From an uncultured Elusimicrobia bacterium (GTDB taxonomy: Bacteria > Elusimicrobiota > Elusimicrobia > Elusimicrobiales > Elusimicrobiaceae), in assembly GCA_947164805.1 (NCBI GenBank), contig CAMUXX010000023.1:1-9715 (forward strand): a stretch of 9,715 nt of DNA, given 5' to 3'. The notes beneath the pieces are model-generated. The model was not told the origin of the DNA and did not search any database. It saw only the letters and a list, made by a program, of their open reading frames with translations. Below are positions 1 to 7,579 of the stretch, piece after piece (the first letter of the stretch is position 1; every line of letters begins with the position of its first letter). Position numbers and translations under genes: made by a program.

Positions 1-181
1 AAATTAAACTGTGCGGGTTAAAAAAACCGGTTCCCAAAACTTCACCGCGGGCAGACTCAAAACGCACTATAGTTCCTGCTTTGATAGAGGTATCAACCTT
101 TTCAAGTTCGTTTGAAAATATCCAATAATGACCGTTTTTAATACGGTGTTCTTCTTTTTGTTTTAATTTTAGGGTTATCAT
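1..181 (-). CDS. RlmI-like class I SAM-dependent rRNA methyltransferase, N-terminal PUA part (partial)
   Basis: Only the first 60 codons are present; the gene runs off the left edge of the window. The start is ATG at 181-179, directly after the TAA of the upstream gene (TAAATG), with a GGAG ribosome binding site inside the last codons of that gene. The translation begins MITLKLKQKEEHRIKNGHYW and continues through an FSNEL segment, a basic/acidic strand and a GTGFFNPHS segment near residues 50-58. This pattern (rK...R...GHpWvFsNEI, then G..lGtGfyNphS) is typical of the PUA domain that opens RlmI/RlmK-type 23S rRNA cytosine-C5 methyltransferases. The catalytic Rossmann domain would lie outside the window, so the exact target base cannot be assigned. 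It is probably the last visible gene of the long minus-strand operon. Confidence 0.8.
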   Translation of the reverse strand, partial: MITLKLKQKEEHRIKNGHYWIFSNELEKVDTSIKAGTIVRFESARGEVLGTGFFNPHSLI

Positions 182-754
182 TTATTTCTCCTTATTAGTA
201 AACGGTATTTTTTGTTTGCACATGGGGCAAGAATCCGGCTCATATAAATCAAGCGGATAAGTTAAAAGAGCGCGAAGCGGCACATTTTCAAAAGCTAAAT
301 TTAAACCGTTTGAGCGATCCACCAACACCGCAACACCCATAATATTTGCATGATAGCGCTGCAAAATTTGAAGGGTTTGGTTTATTTTACGCCCCGTCAT
401 AAAAACATTGTCTACAATTAAAACTTTTTCTTTTTCTTCTATTTTAAGGGTTTCTTTTAATTCAATTTTACCGTCTTTAAATTTTGCACCCATAACGCGG
501 GCCCCCATCACAACCGCCACTTGCGCAGCAAGCAGTAAACTTTCCGGTGAAGAAGCAAAAACAATATCTGCTTTTTTAGCAAATAGACTTGCAACACCGG
601 CACCGAGTTTGGCTGCTAAACTGGGATATTGCAAAAGAATATCGGTATCAATATAAATTTGCGAATGCTTGCCGTTTGGCAAAGCAAAATGCCCTGTTAT
701 AAGAGCGTTATTCTCTTCAATAATACTAAGTAAATCCAAATGTTTTTTTAGCAT
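182..754 (-). CDS. pyrE: Divergent orotate phosphoribosyltransferase (PyrE-like)
   Basis: A 190-residue phosphoribosyltransferase. The chosen start is ATG at 754, preceded by AAGGAA and one base after the TAA of the upstream gene; an in-frame start 13 codons earlier would overlap that gene. Family evidence: the N-terminal TGHFALPNGKHS (residues 20-31) followed by LQYP (41-44) matches the orotate-binding start of Thermus-type OPRTs, and the C-terminal EPDSCPMCKQKIP (172-184) matches their Cys-x-x-Cys tail. The PRPP-binding loop is recognisable at 111-124 (VLIVDNVFMTGRKI) but unusual: DN replaces DD/ED and MTG replaces TTG/TAG. The usual GPA-GG segment reads ASSPES (67-72), and the ER-x-x-G catalytic-loop region reads KFKDG (91-95). 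OPRT converts orotate and PRPP to OMP in pyrimidine synthesis. The altered loops make activity or specificity uncertain; a related PRTase with another base is possible. No other pyr genes are nearby. Confidence 0.72.
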   Translation of the reverse strand: MLKKHLDLLSIIEENNALITGHFALPNGKHSQIYIDTDILLQYPSLAAKLGAGVASLFAKKADIVFASSPESLLLAAQVAVVMGARVMGAKFKDGKIELKETLKIEEKEKVLIVDNVFMTGRKINQTLQILQRYHANIMGVAVLVDRSNGLNLAFENVPLRALLTYPLDLYEPDSCPMCKQKIPFTNKEK

Positions 755-755
755 A

Positions 756-3044
756 TTATTCCTTATAATCTTGTTTAAATTTTTTAATTTCATTAAATTC
801 TAAAACTTCTTTTTCACGCGCGGCTTGTATTTGTTTGCCTGCTTTTTTGGGACTCTTCATTTCAAGTTTGGGTTTTAACATGCTGCCATAAGTTACAAAA
901 GCCAAGGCAGGATTGCCGGATTCGTCAGTCAAATTCTCTGATAATGCCCCACGCTTAGAGGTGTTTTTAAACATTGTAACTATATCCAAATTGAAATGTT
1001 CTTTAACCCAATTTACATTACCGCCGATAGCAGCAGAAATTACAGGTCCGTCAACATAAAAATTATTTATTAACATATCACCATCTTTAAAAGTTGTTGA
1101 TGCGCTCATCACATCAAAAGGTGTATCTTTTAAAATTTTACCCATTTTAAACGAACCGGCCCTTTCCATACGGCTCATAATAACAAAGGGTTGATAGGCT
1201 ATACCAAGCACTTTTTGGTTATCGGCAGCCTCCTGCAATTTATAGATTATGCCATTTGAAAGAGTGGCACTTATGCTGCCACCCAAGGTTTTCATCTGAG
1301 GAAGCAAATCAGTAAAATTAAATTTTGCATAAAAATTCTGGCCGGAAAGTACCGGGCTTGTAAATTTCTTAGCATAAACTGCCCCTTTAAAATTCCTCAT
1401 AAAACCGGGCAAAGCCGGCCTAAAATTACGGAGCCAGGCAAGATCAGAAGTATCTTCCTGCCAATCCTTTTTATGATTAGGAGCAAGGGCTTGAACAAAA
1501 TCTTCAACAATATCAAATATTTCCAGAGGATTTAATTCTATGGTAGAAAGCAACATCTTTACTTTACGTTTATTTTCCTGACGAACATTGGCGATAGCAA
1601 CACTCATTTTCGTTTCTTTGCCGTTTAAAAGGCCGTTTTCTATTATGGCATAAAAATCTTGTTTTTTATAATCAAGCGAAGTATTACCTTTTATGGAACT
1701 TATTTTTTGGCGGCCAACGAGGAAAATACCGTCATGAACTACGGCACTCATTTTGTTAAAATTTTCTGTTGCCTCAAAAGTAATGTTTGCATTTTGTACG
1801 GTGAAATTAAATATTTTGGAACTTAATGAAGAACTTTTCAAATTTAATTTTTTGGTTTTAAAAACTGAATCTTCAAAATAAAATTTACCACCGACATCTA
1901 AATTACCTACCAAAGCAAAAGGTTTTAAAGGTTTATAATAATTTGCTATTTTTGATGAATCAATTTTTGCCTTAGTTACACTTATATCCCCGTTTAAAGT
2001 ACCTGAACTTATAAAAAGCCCTGCCTCGGCAGCCAAATCAATGTCCTTATTTTTTAGTGTTAAAGACGAAACATCAATTTGGTTGAAATTATCTTTAGCA
2101 GAACCCGCAAAAGATATTTCCGTTTCCGGTAAAGAATATTTATCTTTTAAATCAAATAAGAAAGAGAAATCGCTTTCTGTTATTTTAGGAAGTTTTATTT
2201 TTAAATCAAGTTTCGGATCAACTAAATTGTTAGCATTTAATTTAATTTTTGCCGGGGACTTTAAAGCATATATATCAATATCTATATCCTTTAATGACAT
2301 TTCTTTAGGTCTAAAATTCGCAAAATTTATTTCCCCTTTTGCCAAGGTTTCTGCCTCAATAATTCTATTGTTAAGTTTATTCCTAAGAATAAAATTAAGA
2401 TCAAAACTAGTATTCTCATTAAATTGTAAATTATAAAAACGCAAGTTAAAACCGTTTAAGGAATGGCTTTTATTGTAAGCTAAGTCTTTATATGAAAATA
2501 TACCGTTTTTTAACACCCAATCCTGTATAATGATTTCCCAAGGCGTACCTTCTTTAGTGGTAAAAGAAAATTCAGTACCTTTTGATGATCTATGTTTTCG
2601 TGTTTTAAGTTCCGGTAAATTAAATACTCCGTCTTTTGCTTTGGTAATATTTATAGCGGGAGTTTCAAAAACAGCCTCTTTTACAAAAACTTTACGTTCT
2701 AAAAGAGGCGTTAGTTCAAAATGTAAAGAAACTGATTTTATGGATATAAGTTCGCTATAATCTTGAGAAGTATTATCTACAACTTTTAAATCTTCCAACA
2801 CAAAAGTTGAAGGCAAAACAAATTTAACCCTTGAAATATAAACATCCCTGCCAAAATATGTTTGAAGTTGTTTTGCGAATTGTGCACCTATATTATTTGC
2901 ATTTACATAACGGATAGTTAAAAACCAAGCAAAAACACCTATTAAAAAAACTACGGTAACTATAAAAAATATTGTCCGTATAATATTCTTGGTACTAAAT
3001 TTTATTGCTTTAAATAGACCTCTTTTTATTTTTTGTGCCGTCAT
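756..3044 (-). CDS. AsmA-like envelope protein with N-terminal membrane anchor
   Basis: A 762-residue protein. It opens with a basic stretch, then one strong transmembrane segment at about residues 21-43 (isoleucine, phenylalanine and valine rich), followed by a long beta-rich repetitive region with a periplasmic-type composition. Residues 46-90 (NANNIGAQFAKQL, then GRDVYISRVKF) resemble the start of AsmA/DUF748 proteins. The region at about 585-728 (GGSISATLSNGIIYKLQ, then a KDGDMLINNFYVDGPV segment) resembles the conserved AsmA C-terminal part. The tail is charged and lysine-rich. AsmA-family proteins are inner-membrane-anchored and linked to phospholipid transport to, or assembly of, the outer membrane, implying a diderm envelope. 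The start ATG at 3044 overlaps the TGA of the upstream gene by 4 bp (ATGA), so translational coupling is likely. The specific cargo cannot be inferred. Confidence 0.75.
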   Translation of the reverse strand: MTAQKIKRGLFKAIKFSTKNIIRTIFFIVTVVFLIGVFAWFLTIRYVNANNIGAQFAKQLQTYFGRDVYISRVKFVLPSTFVLEDLKVVDNTSQDYSELISIKSVSLHFELTPLLERKVFVKEAVFETPAINITKAKDGVFNLPELKTRKHRSSKGTEFSFTTKEGTPWEIIIQDWVLKNGIFSYKDLAYNKSHSLNGFNLRFYNLQFNENTSFDLNFILRNKLNNRIIEAETLAKGEINFANFRPKEMSLKDIDIDIYALKSPAKIKLNANNLVDPKLDLKIKLPKITESDFSFLFDLKDKYSLPETEISFAGSAKDNFNQIDVSSLTLKNKDIDLAAEAGLFISSGTLNGDISVTKAKIDSSKIANYYKPLKPFALVGNLDVGGKFYFEDSVFKTKKLNLKSSSLSSKIFNFTVQNANITFEATENFNKMSAVVHDGIFLVGRQKISSIKGNTSLDYKKQDFYAIIENGLLNGKETKMSVAIANVRQENKRKVKMLLSTIELNPLEIFDIVEDFVQALAPNHKKDWQEDTSDLAWLRNFRPALPGFMRNFKGAVYAKKFTSPVLSGQNFYAKFNFTDLLPQMKTLGGSISATLSNGIIYKLQEAADNQKVLGIAYQPFVIMSRMERAGSFKMGKILKDTPFDVMSASTTFKDGDMLINNFYVDGPVISAAIGGNVNWVKEHFNLDIVTMFKNTSKRGALSENLTDESGNPALAFVTYGSMLKPKLEMKSPKKAGKQIQAAREKEVLEFNEIKKFKQDYKE

Positions 3045-3748
3045 AGATTACCTGCCCAAACAATAAATTTATGCATATACACAAAAAACATTTTCCAAAA
3101 ATTACACGTTTGCATAAAAACTTCTTTGATAATAGATGTCGGCGCAATTATACCCGGAAATAAAAAATTTATAAATAAAATAATCAAGGTTAAATTAATT
3201 ATGGCTATTAAAACAAAGGAAAACATCCCTCCGCCGGCAAGGGTAATATCGCTTTGTTCTGTTTCCGTCAAAGATTTATAAGTGTGGACTAAATGGAACA
3301 TAACAAAAAAACCAAGCAAACCTAAAAATAATTTCTCATAATTTAAGATATCAGCCCGAAACAAACTTGTTATATAAAATAAAAGCGTAAAAACAAATGC
3401 ATAAAGCGGTATACAATAAGGTGCCAGCAGAACAGAAGTATTTACGTTTATGTAATAAGCGTCTGAATGCATAACATTACTTTCTTCCTTAATTTTTATA
3501 TCCGTTACTTCATAGCCGCAACACCAAGCTGCCAAGGCATGGCATATTTCGTGTGCGAAAACATATGGACGTGAAAAATTATAAACGTATTTATGCAAAA
3601 TCAAATACACCGCTAAACCTAATAAAAACGGAAATGTTATTTGAAAATTCTTAATTATAGTTCCTATTACCCCCATAAAATCGTAAATAAAAAAACAGGC
3701 AAAAGGAAGCAAAATTATACCAATCAAAAATTTAAAAAACTGTTTCAT
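3041..3748 (-). CDS. Multi-pass membrane protein with HExxH motif, M50-like putative metalloprotease
   Basis: 235 residues from the ATG at 3748, one base after the upstream TAA (TAATATG). A longer reading frame starts 63 bases earlier but would overlap the ligase-family gene and lacks hydrophobic character there. About five transmembrane segments are visible (roughly residues 5-27, 37-54, 104-128, 138-158 and 175-198). A zinc-binding type motif HEICH lies at 66-70, close to the end of a helix and preceded by FSRPYVFA, as in membrane-embedded M50 peptidases. A possible third ligand is D167 in a Q-S-D-I segment followed by AGGG (171-174); the classic M50 NPDG motif is not present. If active, it would cleave substrates within or near the inner membrane. 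There is no clear Shine-Dalgarno at the start, so expression may depend on coupling. Function is otherwise unknown. Confidence 0.6.
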   Translation of the reverse strand: MKQFFKFLIGIILLPFACFFIYDFMGVIGTIIKNFQITFPFLLGLAVYLILHKYVYNFSRPYVFAHEICHALAAWCCGYEVTDIKIKEESNVMHSDAYYINVNTSVLLAPYCIPLYAFVFTLLFYITSLFRADILNYEKLFLGLLGFFVMFHLVHTYKSLTETEQSDITLAGGGMFSFVLIAIINLTLIILFINFLFPGIIAPTSIIKEVFMQTCNFWKMFFVYMHKFIVWAGNL

Positions 3749-3749
3749 A

Positions 3750-4442
3750 TTAAAATTTATATAACCAATCTTTACTTCTGTATTTTGTTTGTGCCAACTG
3801 TTTGGCTTCATTTAAAAAATCTCGGTTTAAGATATAATTTTCAAAATTCTGAATATTCAAATATTTTAAAAAACCTTTAAGTAAAGCATCTTTTACTTTT
3901 TGGCTTTCTGCATCTTTAATTTGCAAAGAACCCTGATACAAAACCCTTTTTTCAAAACGCCTTAGCGCACCACCCAAAACTTTTTTACCGCCTTGCATTA
4001 AATCATCAGCAACAGGGTTTGTAAAACAGTTTTGCACTTTTCCCCCGGCAGTTTGAGGATTATAATCACTTTTTCCCTCATAAACACTTGCTAAAAAACC
4101 GGCTTTTTTAAGTTCGTCTTGTATAGCACTATGCAAAGCAGTATAAATTAAATTTGGCTGAATCCGTGACGGTAAATCAAATACTAAAGAAAATGTTAAA
4201 TCATCCTTGTGCAAAACTAAGCCGCCGCCCGTCATTCGCCTTGTAAAAAGATTTATACCATGGTTCTTTAACTCTTCTTCCGCCTGAACAATTTTTTGCA
4301 CATAACCGAAAGTTGCCTGAGGGCGTGCATCCCAGTTAAAAAACCTAATACACGGTGCGAAATTTGAAACCAGTAATTCATCAATAGCCATTTGCCCGTA
4401 TGTATTAAGCAAAGGGCTGATAATCAGTTTTACTTTGTCCAT
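3750..4442 (-). CDS. lplA: Lipoate-protein ligase A / octanoyltransferase (LplA/LipM) family protein
   Basis: 230 residues, biotin/lipoate ligase (BPL_LplA_LipB) catalytic domain only. The lipoyl-AMP binding motif RRMTGGGLVLHKDDLTFS lies at 68-85, and the conserved lysine segment GGKKVLGGALRR at 151-162 is followed by LYQGSLQI (168-175). It is much shorter than E. coli LplA (about 337 residues) and lacks the C-terminal accessory domain. A cysteine at 139 (NCFTNPVADDL) sits where LipM-type octanoyltransferases have their catalytic Cys, so the enzyme may transfer octanoate from acyl-ACP rather than ligate free lipoate. The RRxTGGG signature looks LplA-like. The start overlaps the end of gcvPB by 13 bp. 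Its position right after the gcv genes argues that GcvH is its acceptor substrate. No LipA is visible in the window. Confidence 0.85.
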   Translation of the reverse strand: MDKVKLIISPLLNTYGQMAIDELLVSNFAPCIRFFNWDARPQATFGYVQKIVQAEEELKNHGINLFTRRMTGGGLVLHKDDLTFSLVFDLPSRIQPNLIYTALHSAIQDELKKAGFLASVYEGKSDYNPQTAGGKVQNCFTNPVADDLMQGGKKVLGGALRRFEKRVLYQGSLQIKDAESQKVKDALLKGFLKYLNIQNFENYILNRDFLNEAKQLAQTKYRSKDWLYKF

Positions 4443-5884
4443 CTCAAATTAGGTTCCCTTGCTGCACTAACTTCATCAATCCTTTTAACAGGGCAATTTA
4501 ATGGTGCCTCATGTAAAACATCAGGAGTATGCAAAGCCTTATTATAAATGTCTTTTAACGCTTCAATAAATTTATCAAGCACCTGTTTATTTTCTGTTTC
4601 TGTTGGCTCAATCATCAATGCTTCAGGAACAATTAACGGAAAATAAATAGTGGGCGCATGGAAACCTTTATCAAGCAAATTCTTTGCTATATCAAGTGTT
4701 TTGACTGTTGGCATTTTTGTTTTATCAATAGTTAAAACACATTCGTGCATACACTTTGTATCGAAAAATGCAGGGAAATAATTTTTAAGTTTTACCCTTA
4801 CGTAATTTGCATTGATAATTGCATTTTTGGCAATATCTTTTAAGGTATCTCCATCAAGTTGTTTTAAATAGCAATATGCACGGATTAAAATTGAGATATT
4901 ACCGTAAAAACTTTTCATTTTGCCAATGCTTAATTTACTTTTTTTAGCAAAAGAGTATTTACCGTCTTTATAAACTACTCTCGGGTTTGGCAGGAAATCT
5001 TCCAAGCCTTGCCTGACGCCGACTGCACCTGCCCCCGGCCCACCGCCACCATGCGGAGTAGCCAAAGTCTTATGCAAGTTAATATGCATAATATCAACAC
5101 CCATATCAGCCGGTTTAACAAGACCGATTAAAGCATTTAAATTTGCACCGTCCATATAAAGCAAGGCACCTGCCCTATGCACCATATCTGCAATTTGTAA
5201 AATGTCTTCTTCAAATAAACCGACGGTATTTGGTATTGTAAGCATTACAAGGGCCGTCTTTTCGCTTAATGCTTTTTGGAGTTCATTTAAATCTACTTTA
5301 CCGTTTTGGGCAGATTTAATATTTACTACTTCACAACCTGCCATTGCCGCCGTCGCTGGGTTTGTTCCGTGTGCGGTATCAGGTACAATTATTTGTGTTC
5401 TTACTTTATCTTTGCGGTTTGCATGATAAGCACGTGCAATTAAAGCACCGCAAAATTCACCATGAGCACCGGCAGAAGGTTGCAAAGTGAATGCACTTAA
5501 ACCGGTAATTTTTGCAAGCATATTATCAAGTTCATAAATAATTTGCAAAGTACCTTGGGCATTTGCTTCGGGTAAAGCAGGGTGTAAACTTGTAAAATTA
5601 TCTAATGCAGATAAAATATCATAACTTTTTGGGTTATATTTCATTGTACATGAACCAAGCGGATAAAAATGTGTATCAAGGCAAAAGTTAAGGCGTGATA
5701 AATTCGTAAAATGCCTTACTGTATCAAATTCGCTGAGTTCCGGCAAATTGATTTCTGTTTTGCGTAAATATTTTGAAGGTAAAATATTTTCCGCTTTGCA
5801 AGAGGGGGTGCAAACTTTAACACCGCGTCTGCCTTTTACAGACTTTTCTATTGAAAGTATATTGTGCGGGTAAGCATTAGTCAT
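4430..5884 (-). CDS. gcvPB: Glycine dehydrogenase (decarboxylating) subunit 2, P-protein C-terminal half
   Basis: 484 residues, the normal length for the PLP-bearing subunit of the two-subunit P-protein. It decarboxylates glycine with GcvPA and transfers the aminomethyl group to the lipoyl arm of GcvH. Visible signatures are FYPLGSCTMKYNP (73-85), LQPSAGAHGE (134-143), DTAHGTNPA (169-177), and the PLP site HINLHKT with Lys272, followed by the glycine-rich stretch GGGGPGAG (279-286). The ATG at 5884 overlaps the gcvPA stop by one base (TAATG) and has the best ribosome binding site in the operon, AAGGAGGT at 5898-5891, inside the last gcvPA codons. Together these indicate tight translational coupling for equal production of the two halves. 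Confidence 0.97.
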   Translation of the reverse strand: MTNAYPHNILSIEKSVKGRRGVKVCTPSCKAENILPSKYLRKTEINLPELSEFDTVRHFTNLSRLNFCLDTHFYPLGSCTMKYNPKSYDILSALDNFTSLHPALPEANAQGTLQIIYELDNMLAKITGLSAFTLQPSAGAHGEFCGALIARAYHANRKDKVRTQIIVPDTAHGTNPATAAMAGCEVVNIKSAQNGKVDLNELQKALSEKTALVMLTIPNTVGLFEEDILQIADMVHRAGALLYMDGANLNALIGLVKPADMGVDIMHINLHKTLATPHGGGGPGAGAVGVRQGLEDFLPNPRVVYKDGKYSFAKKSKLSIGKMKSFYGNISILIRAYCYLKQLDGDTLKDIAKNAIINANYVRVKLKNYFPAFFDTKCMHECVLTIDKTKMPTVKTLDIAKNLLDKGFHAPTIYFPLIVPEALMIEPTETENKQVLDKFIEALKDIYNKALHTPDVLHEAPLNCPVKRIDEVSAAREPNLRWTK

Positions 5885-7191
5885 TATTTTACCTCCTTTA
5901 AAATATTAACTAAAGCATCAATTTGTGCTTTAGTATTCACCTCAGTAGAACAAAGCAAAAGTTCGTTTTTAGCAAGTGCTATACCTGCCAAAAAACCTTT
6001 TTTGGCAGCAGCTTTTATTAATTTTGCGGCAGGAACTTTTGTTGTTACAACGAACTCATTGTAAAAAGGTGCTTTGTATTTTAGGGTAAAGCCGTCACAT
6101 TTGCAAAGTTCCGTTTGCAAATAATGGGCATTTTCCAAATTCTTTAGGGCAACTTCTTTTAAACCTTCAGGCCCTAAAAGTGTGAGATAAATTGTTGCGT
6201 TTAAAGCGCAAAGTGCCTGATTTGAACAGATGTTTGAGGAGGCGCGTTCACGCCTTATATGTTGCTCTCTTGCCTGTAAAGTTAAAACGAAAGCGCGTTT
6301 GCCGTCTTTATCTTTTGCCATACCGCATAAACGGCCGGACATATTCCTTACGAATTGTTTTTTGCAAGTGAAAATACCGAGCGTCGGCCCGCCATAATTT
6401 AATGCATTGCCTAAACCTTGGCCTTCTGCGACTGCAAAATCGGCATCATAAGAACCGGGTGTTTGCAAAATGCCCAAACTTGTGGGGTTTACATTTGCAA
6501 TAAGTAAAGAATTGTTTGTATGAACTAAAGAGGAAATTTCTTCCGCACTTTCAAGGCAACCGAAGTAATTCGGTGTTTGTAAAATAAATGCGGCGGCACC
6601 GTTTTTAAGAAGTGTTTCAAGTTGTTTTAAATCTGTTGTACCGTCTGTATTTAAAGGGACTTCTTTTAATTTAACTTCGGCATTTTTAAAATAAGTTTTT
6701 AAAACTTCGGCGTAATTTGGTTGCAAACCTTTAGTGTATAAAATTGTTTTATTATTTTTCAGATGTGTGGCTGCAAGGCAGGCTTCCGCTAAAGCAGTTG
6801 CACCATCATAATGTGAGGCATTTGAAATATCCATATCAAACAAAGCACAAATGCAACTTTGATATTCGTAAATGGCTTGCAAGGTGCCTTGGGATGCTTC
6901 TGCCTGATAAGGAGTGTATGCAGTTAAAAACTCCCCCCTTGTGCTTAAAGCATTAACGGCAGCAGGTACGAAATGTTCCTGCATACCACCGCCGGCAAAA
7001 TTAATAAGCGGTTTATTTTTTGCCGCGATTTTTTTGACTTCAACGGTAAGTTCCTGCTCGTTTAGAGCAGAGGGTAAATTGATATTACCTTTAAGCAAAA
7101 CTTGCGGAACGGGCAAAAGTTCGTCAAAACTTTTAACACCGATTTCCGCAAGCATTTGCGCTAAATCTTCTTTAGTATTTGAAGTGAACAT
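5884..7191 (-). CDS. gcvPA: Glycine dehydrogenase (decarboxylating) subunit 1, P-protein N-terminal half
   Basis: 435 residues from the ATG at 7191. The open frame extends to a TTG 27 bases earlier, but the ATG is chosen because its MFTSNTKEDLAQMLAEIGV matches the usual GcvPA beginning, and it lies one base after the gcvH stop (TAATATG). Family segments include AGGGMQEHFVP (66-76), TAYTPYQAEASQGTLQ (90-105) and NASHYDGATALAEA (124-137). This half has the aminotransferase fold but no PLP lysine, as expected; it assembles with GcvPB into a heterotetramer. No strong Shine-Dalgarno precedes the start, so translation probably depends on ribosomes finishing gcvH. Confidence 0.96.
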   Translation of the reverse strand: MFTSNTKEDLAQMLAEIGVKSFDELLPVPQVLLKGNINLPSALNEQELTVEVKKIAAKNKPLINFAGGGMQEHFVPAAVNALSTRGEFLTAYTPYQAEASQGTLQAIYEYQSCICALFDMDISNASHYDGATALAEACLAATHLKNNKTILYTKGLQPNYAEVLKTYFKNAEVKLKEVPLNTDGTTDLKQLETLLKNGAAAFILQTPNYFGCLESAEEISSLVHTNNSLLIANVNPTSLGILQTPGSYDADFAVAEGQGLGNALNYGGPTLGIFTCKKQFVRNMSGRLCGMAKDKDGKRAFVLTLQAREQHIRRERASSNICSNQALCALNATIYLTLLGPEGLKEVALKNLENAHYLQTELCKCDGFTLKYKAPFYNEFVVTTKVPAAKLIKAAAKKGFLAGIALAKNELLLCSTEVNTKAQIDALVNILKEVK

Positions 7192-7192
7192 A

Positions 7193-7567
7193 TTATAAAG
7201 TTGCTTTATAAGCGTCAAAAGAAAGTAAATTTTTTACTTCATCTTGATTTGCAATTTTAATTTTAAATAACCAACCGTCCCCGTGCGGTGCCTGGTTTAC
7301 TATGGAGGGGTTATCCGCAGCGGTTTGGTTTACTTCAATAATTTCCCCGCTGACAGGCGCATAAATATCGGAAGCAGATTTTACTGATTCTATCACGCAG
7401 CAGCTTTTACCTTGTTCAACTTTTGTACCGATTTTGGGGAGTTCCACAAAAACAATATCGCTGATTTCATGTTGGGCGTGATCGCTGATACCGACGGTTG
7501 CGACCCCATTTTCAATATAAGCCCACTCATGTGTGGCTGCAAATTTACAATTTTCTTGATTATACAT
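7193..7567 (-). CDS. gcvH: Glycine cleavage system H protein
   Basis: 124 residues, the standard length. The lipoyl-acceptor lysine is Lys63 in the hallmark ESVKSASDIYAPVSGEI (60-76). Upstream are THEWAYIENGVATVGISDHA (12-31) and the VELPKIGTKVEQG strand-turn (41-53) of the lipoyl domain. GcvH shuttles the aminomethyl group between the P and T proteins and is re-oxidised by the L protein, which is not encoded here. Start ATG at 7567, 12 bp after gcvT, with GAGGTG as ribosome binding site. A Cys-Cys pair at 56-57 lies a few residues before the lipoyl lysine. The adjacent ligase-family gene is the likely source of its lipoylation. Confidence 0.97.
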   Translation of the reverse strand: MYNQENCKFAATHEWAYIENGVATVGISDHAQHEISDIVFVELPKIGTKVEQGKSCCVIESVKSASDIYAPVSGEIIEVNQTAADNPSIVNQAPHGDGWLFKIKIANQDEVKNLLSFDAYKATL

Positions 7568-7579
7568 TTTTACACCTCA

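Noticed and set aside
182..793. Longer start for the pyrE-like gene at 793
   Set aside because: It would overlap the AsmA-like gene by 38 bp, and the extra residues are not part of the family; ATG 754 has AAGGAA in front and the family start.
2041..2436. Plus-strand open frames lying opposite the AsmA-like, gcv and pyrE-like genes
   Set aside because: They lie antisense to clear genes, have shadow-like compositions and no family resemblance or ribosome binding sites of note.
5884..7218. TTG start of gcvPA at 7218
   Set aside because: The extra nine residues overlap gcvH and are not family-like; ATG at 7191 fits the GcvPA N-terminus.
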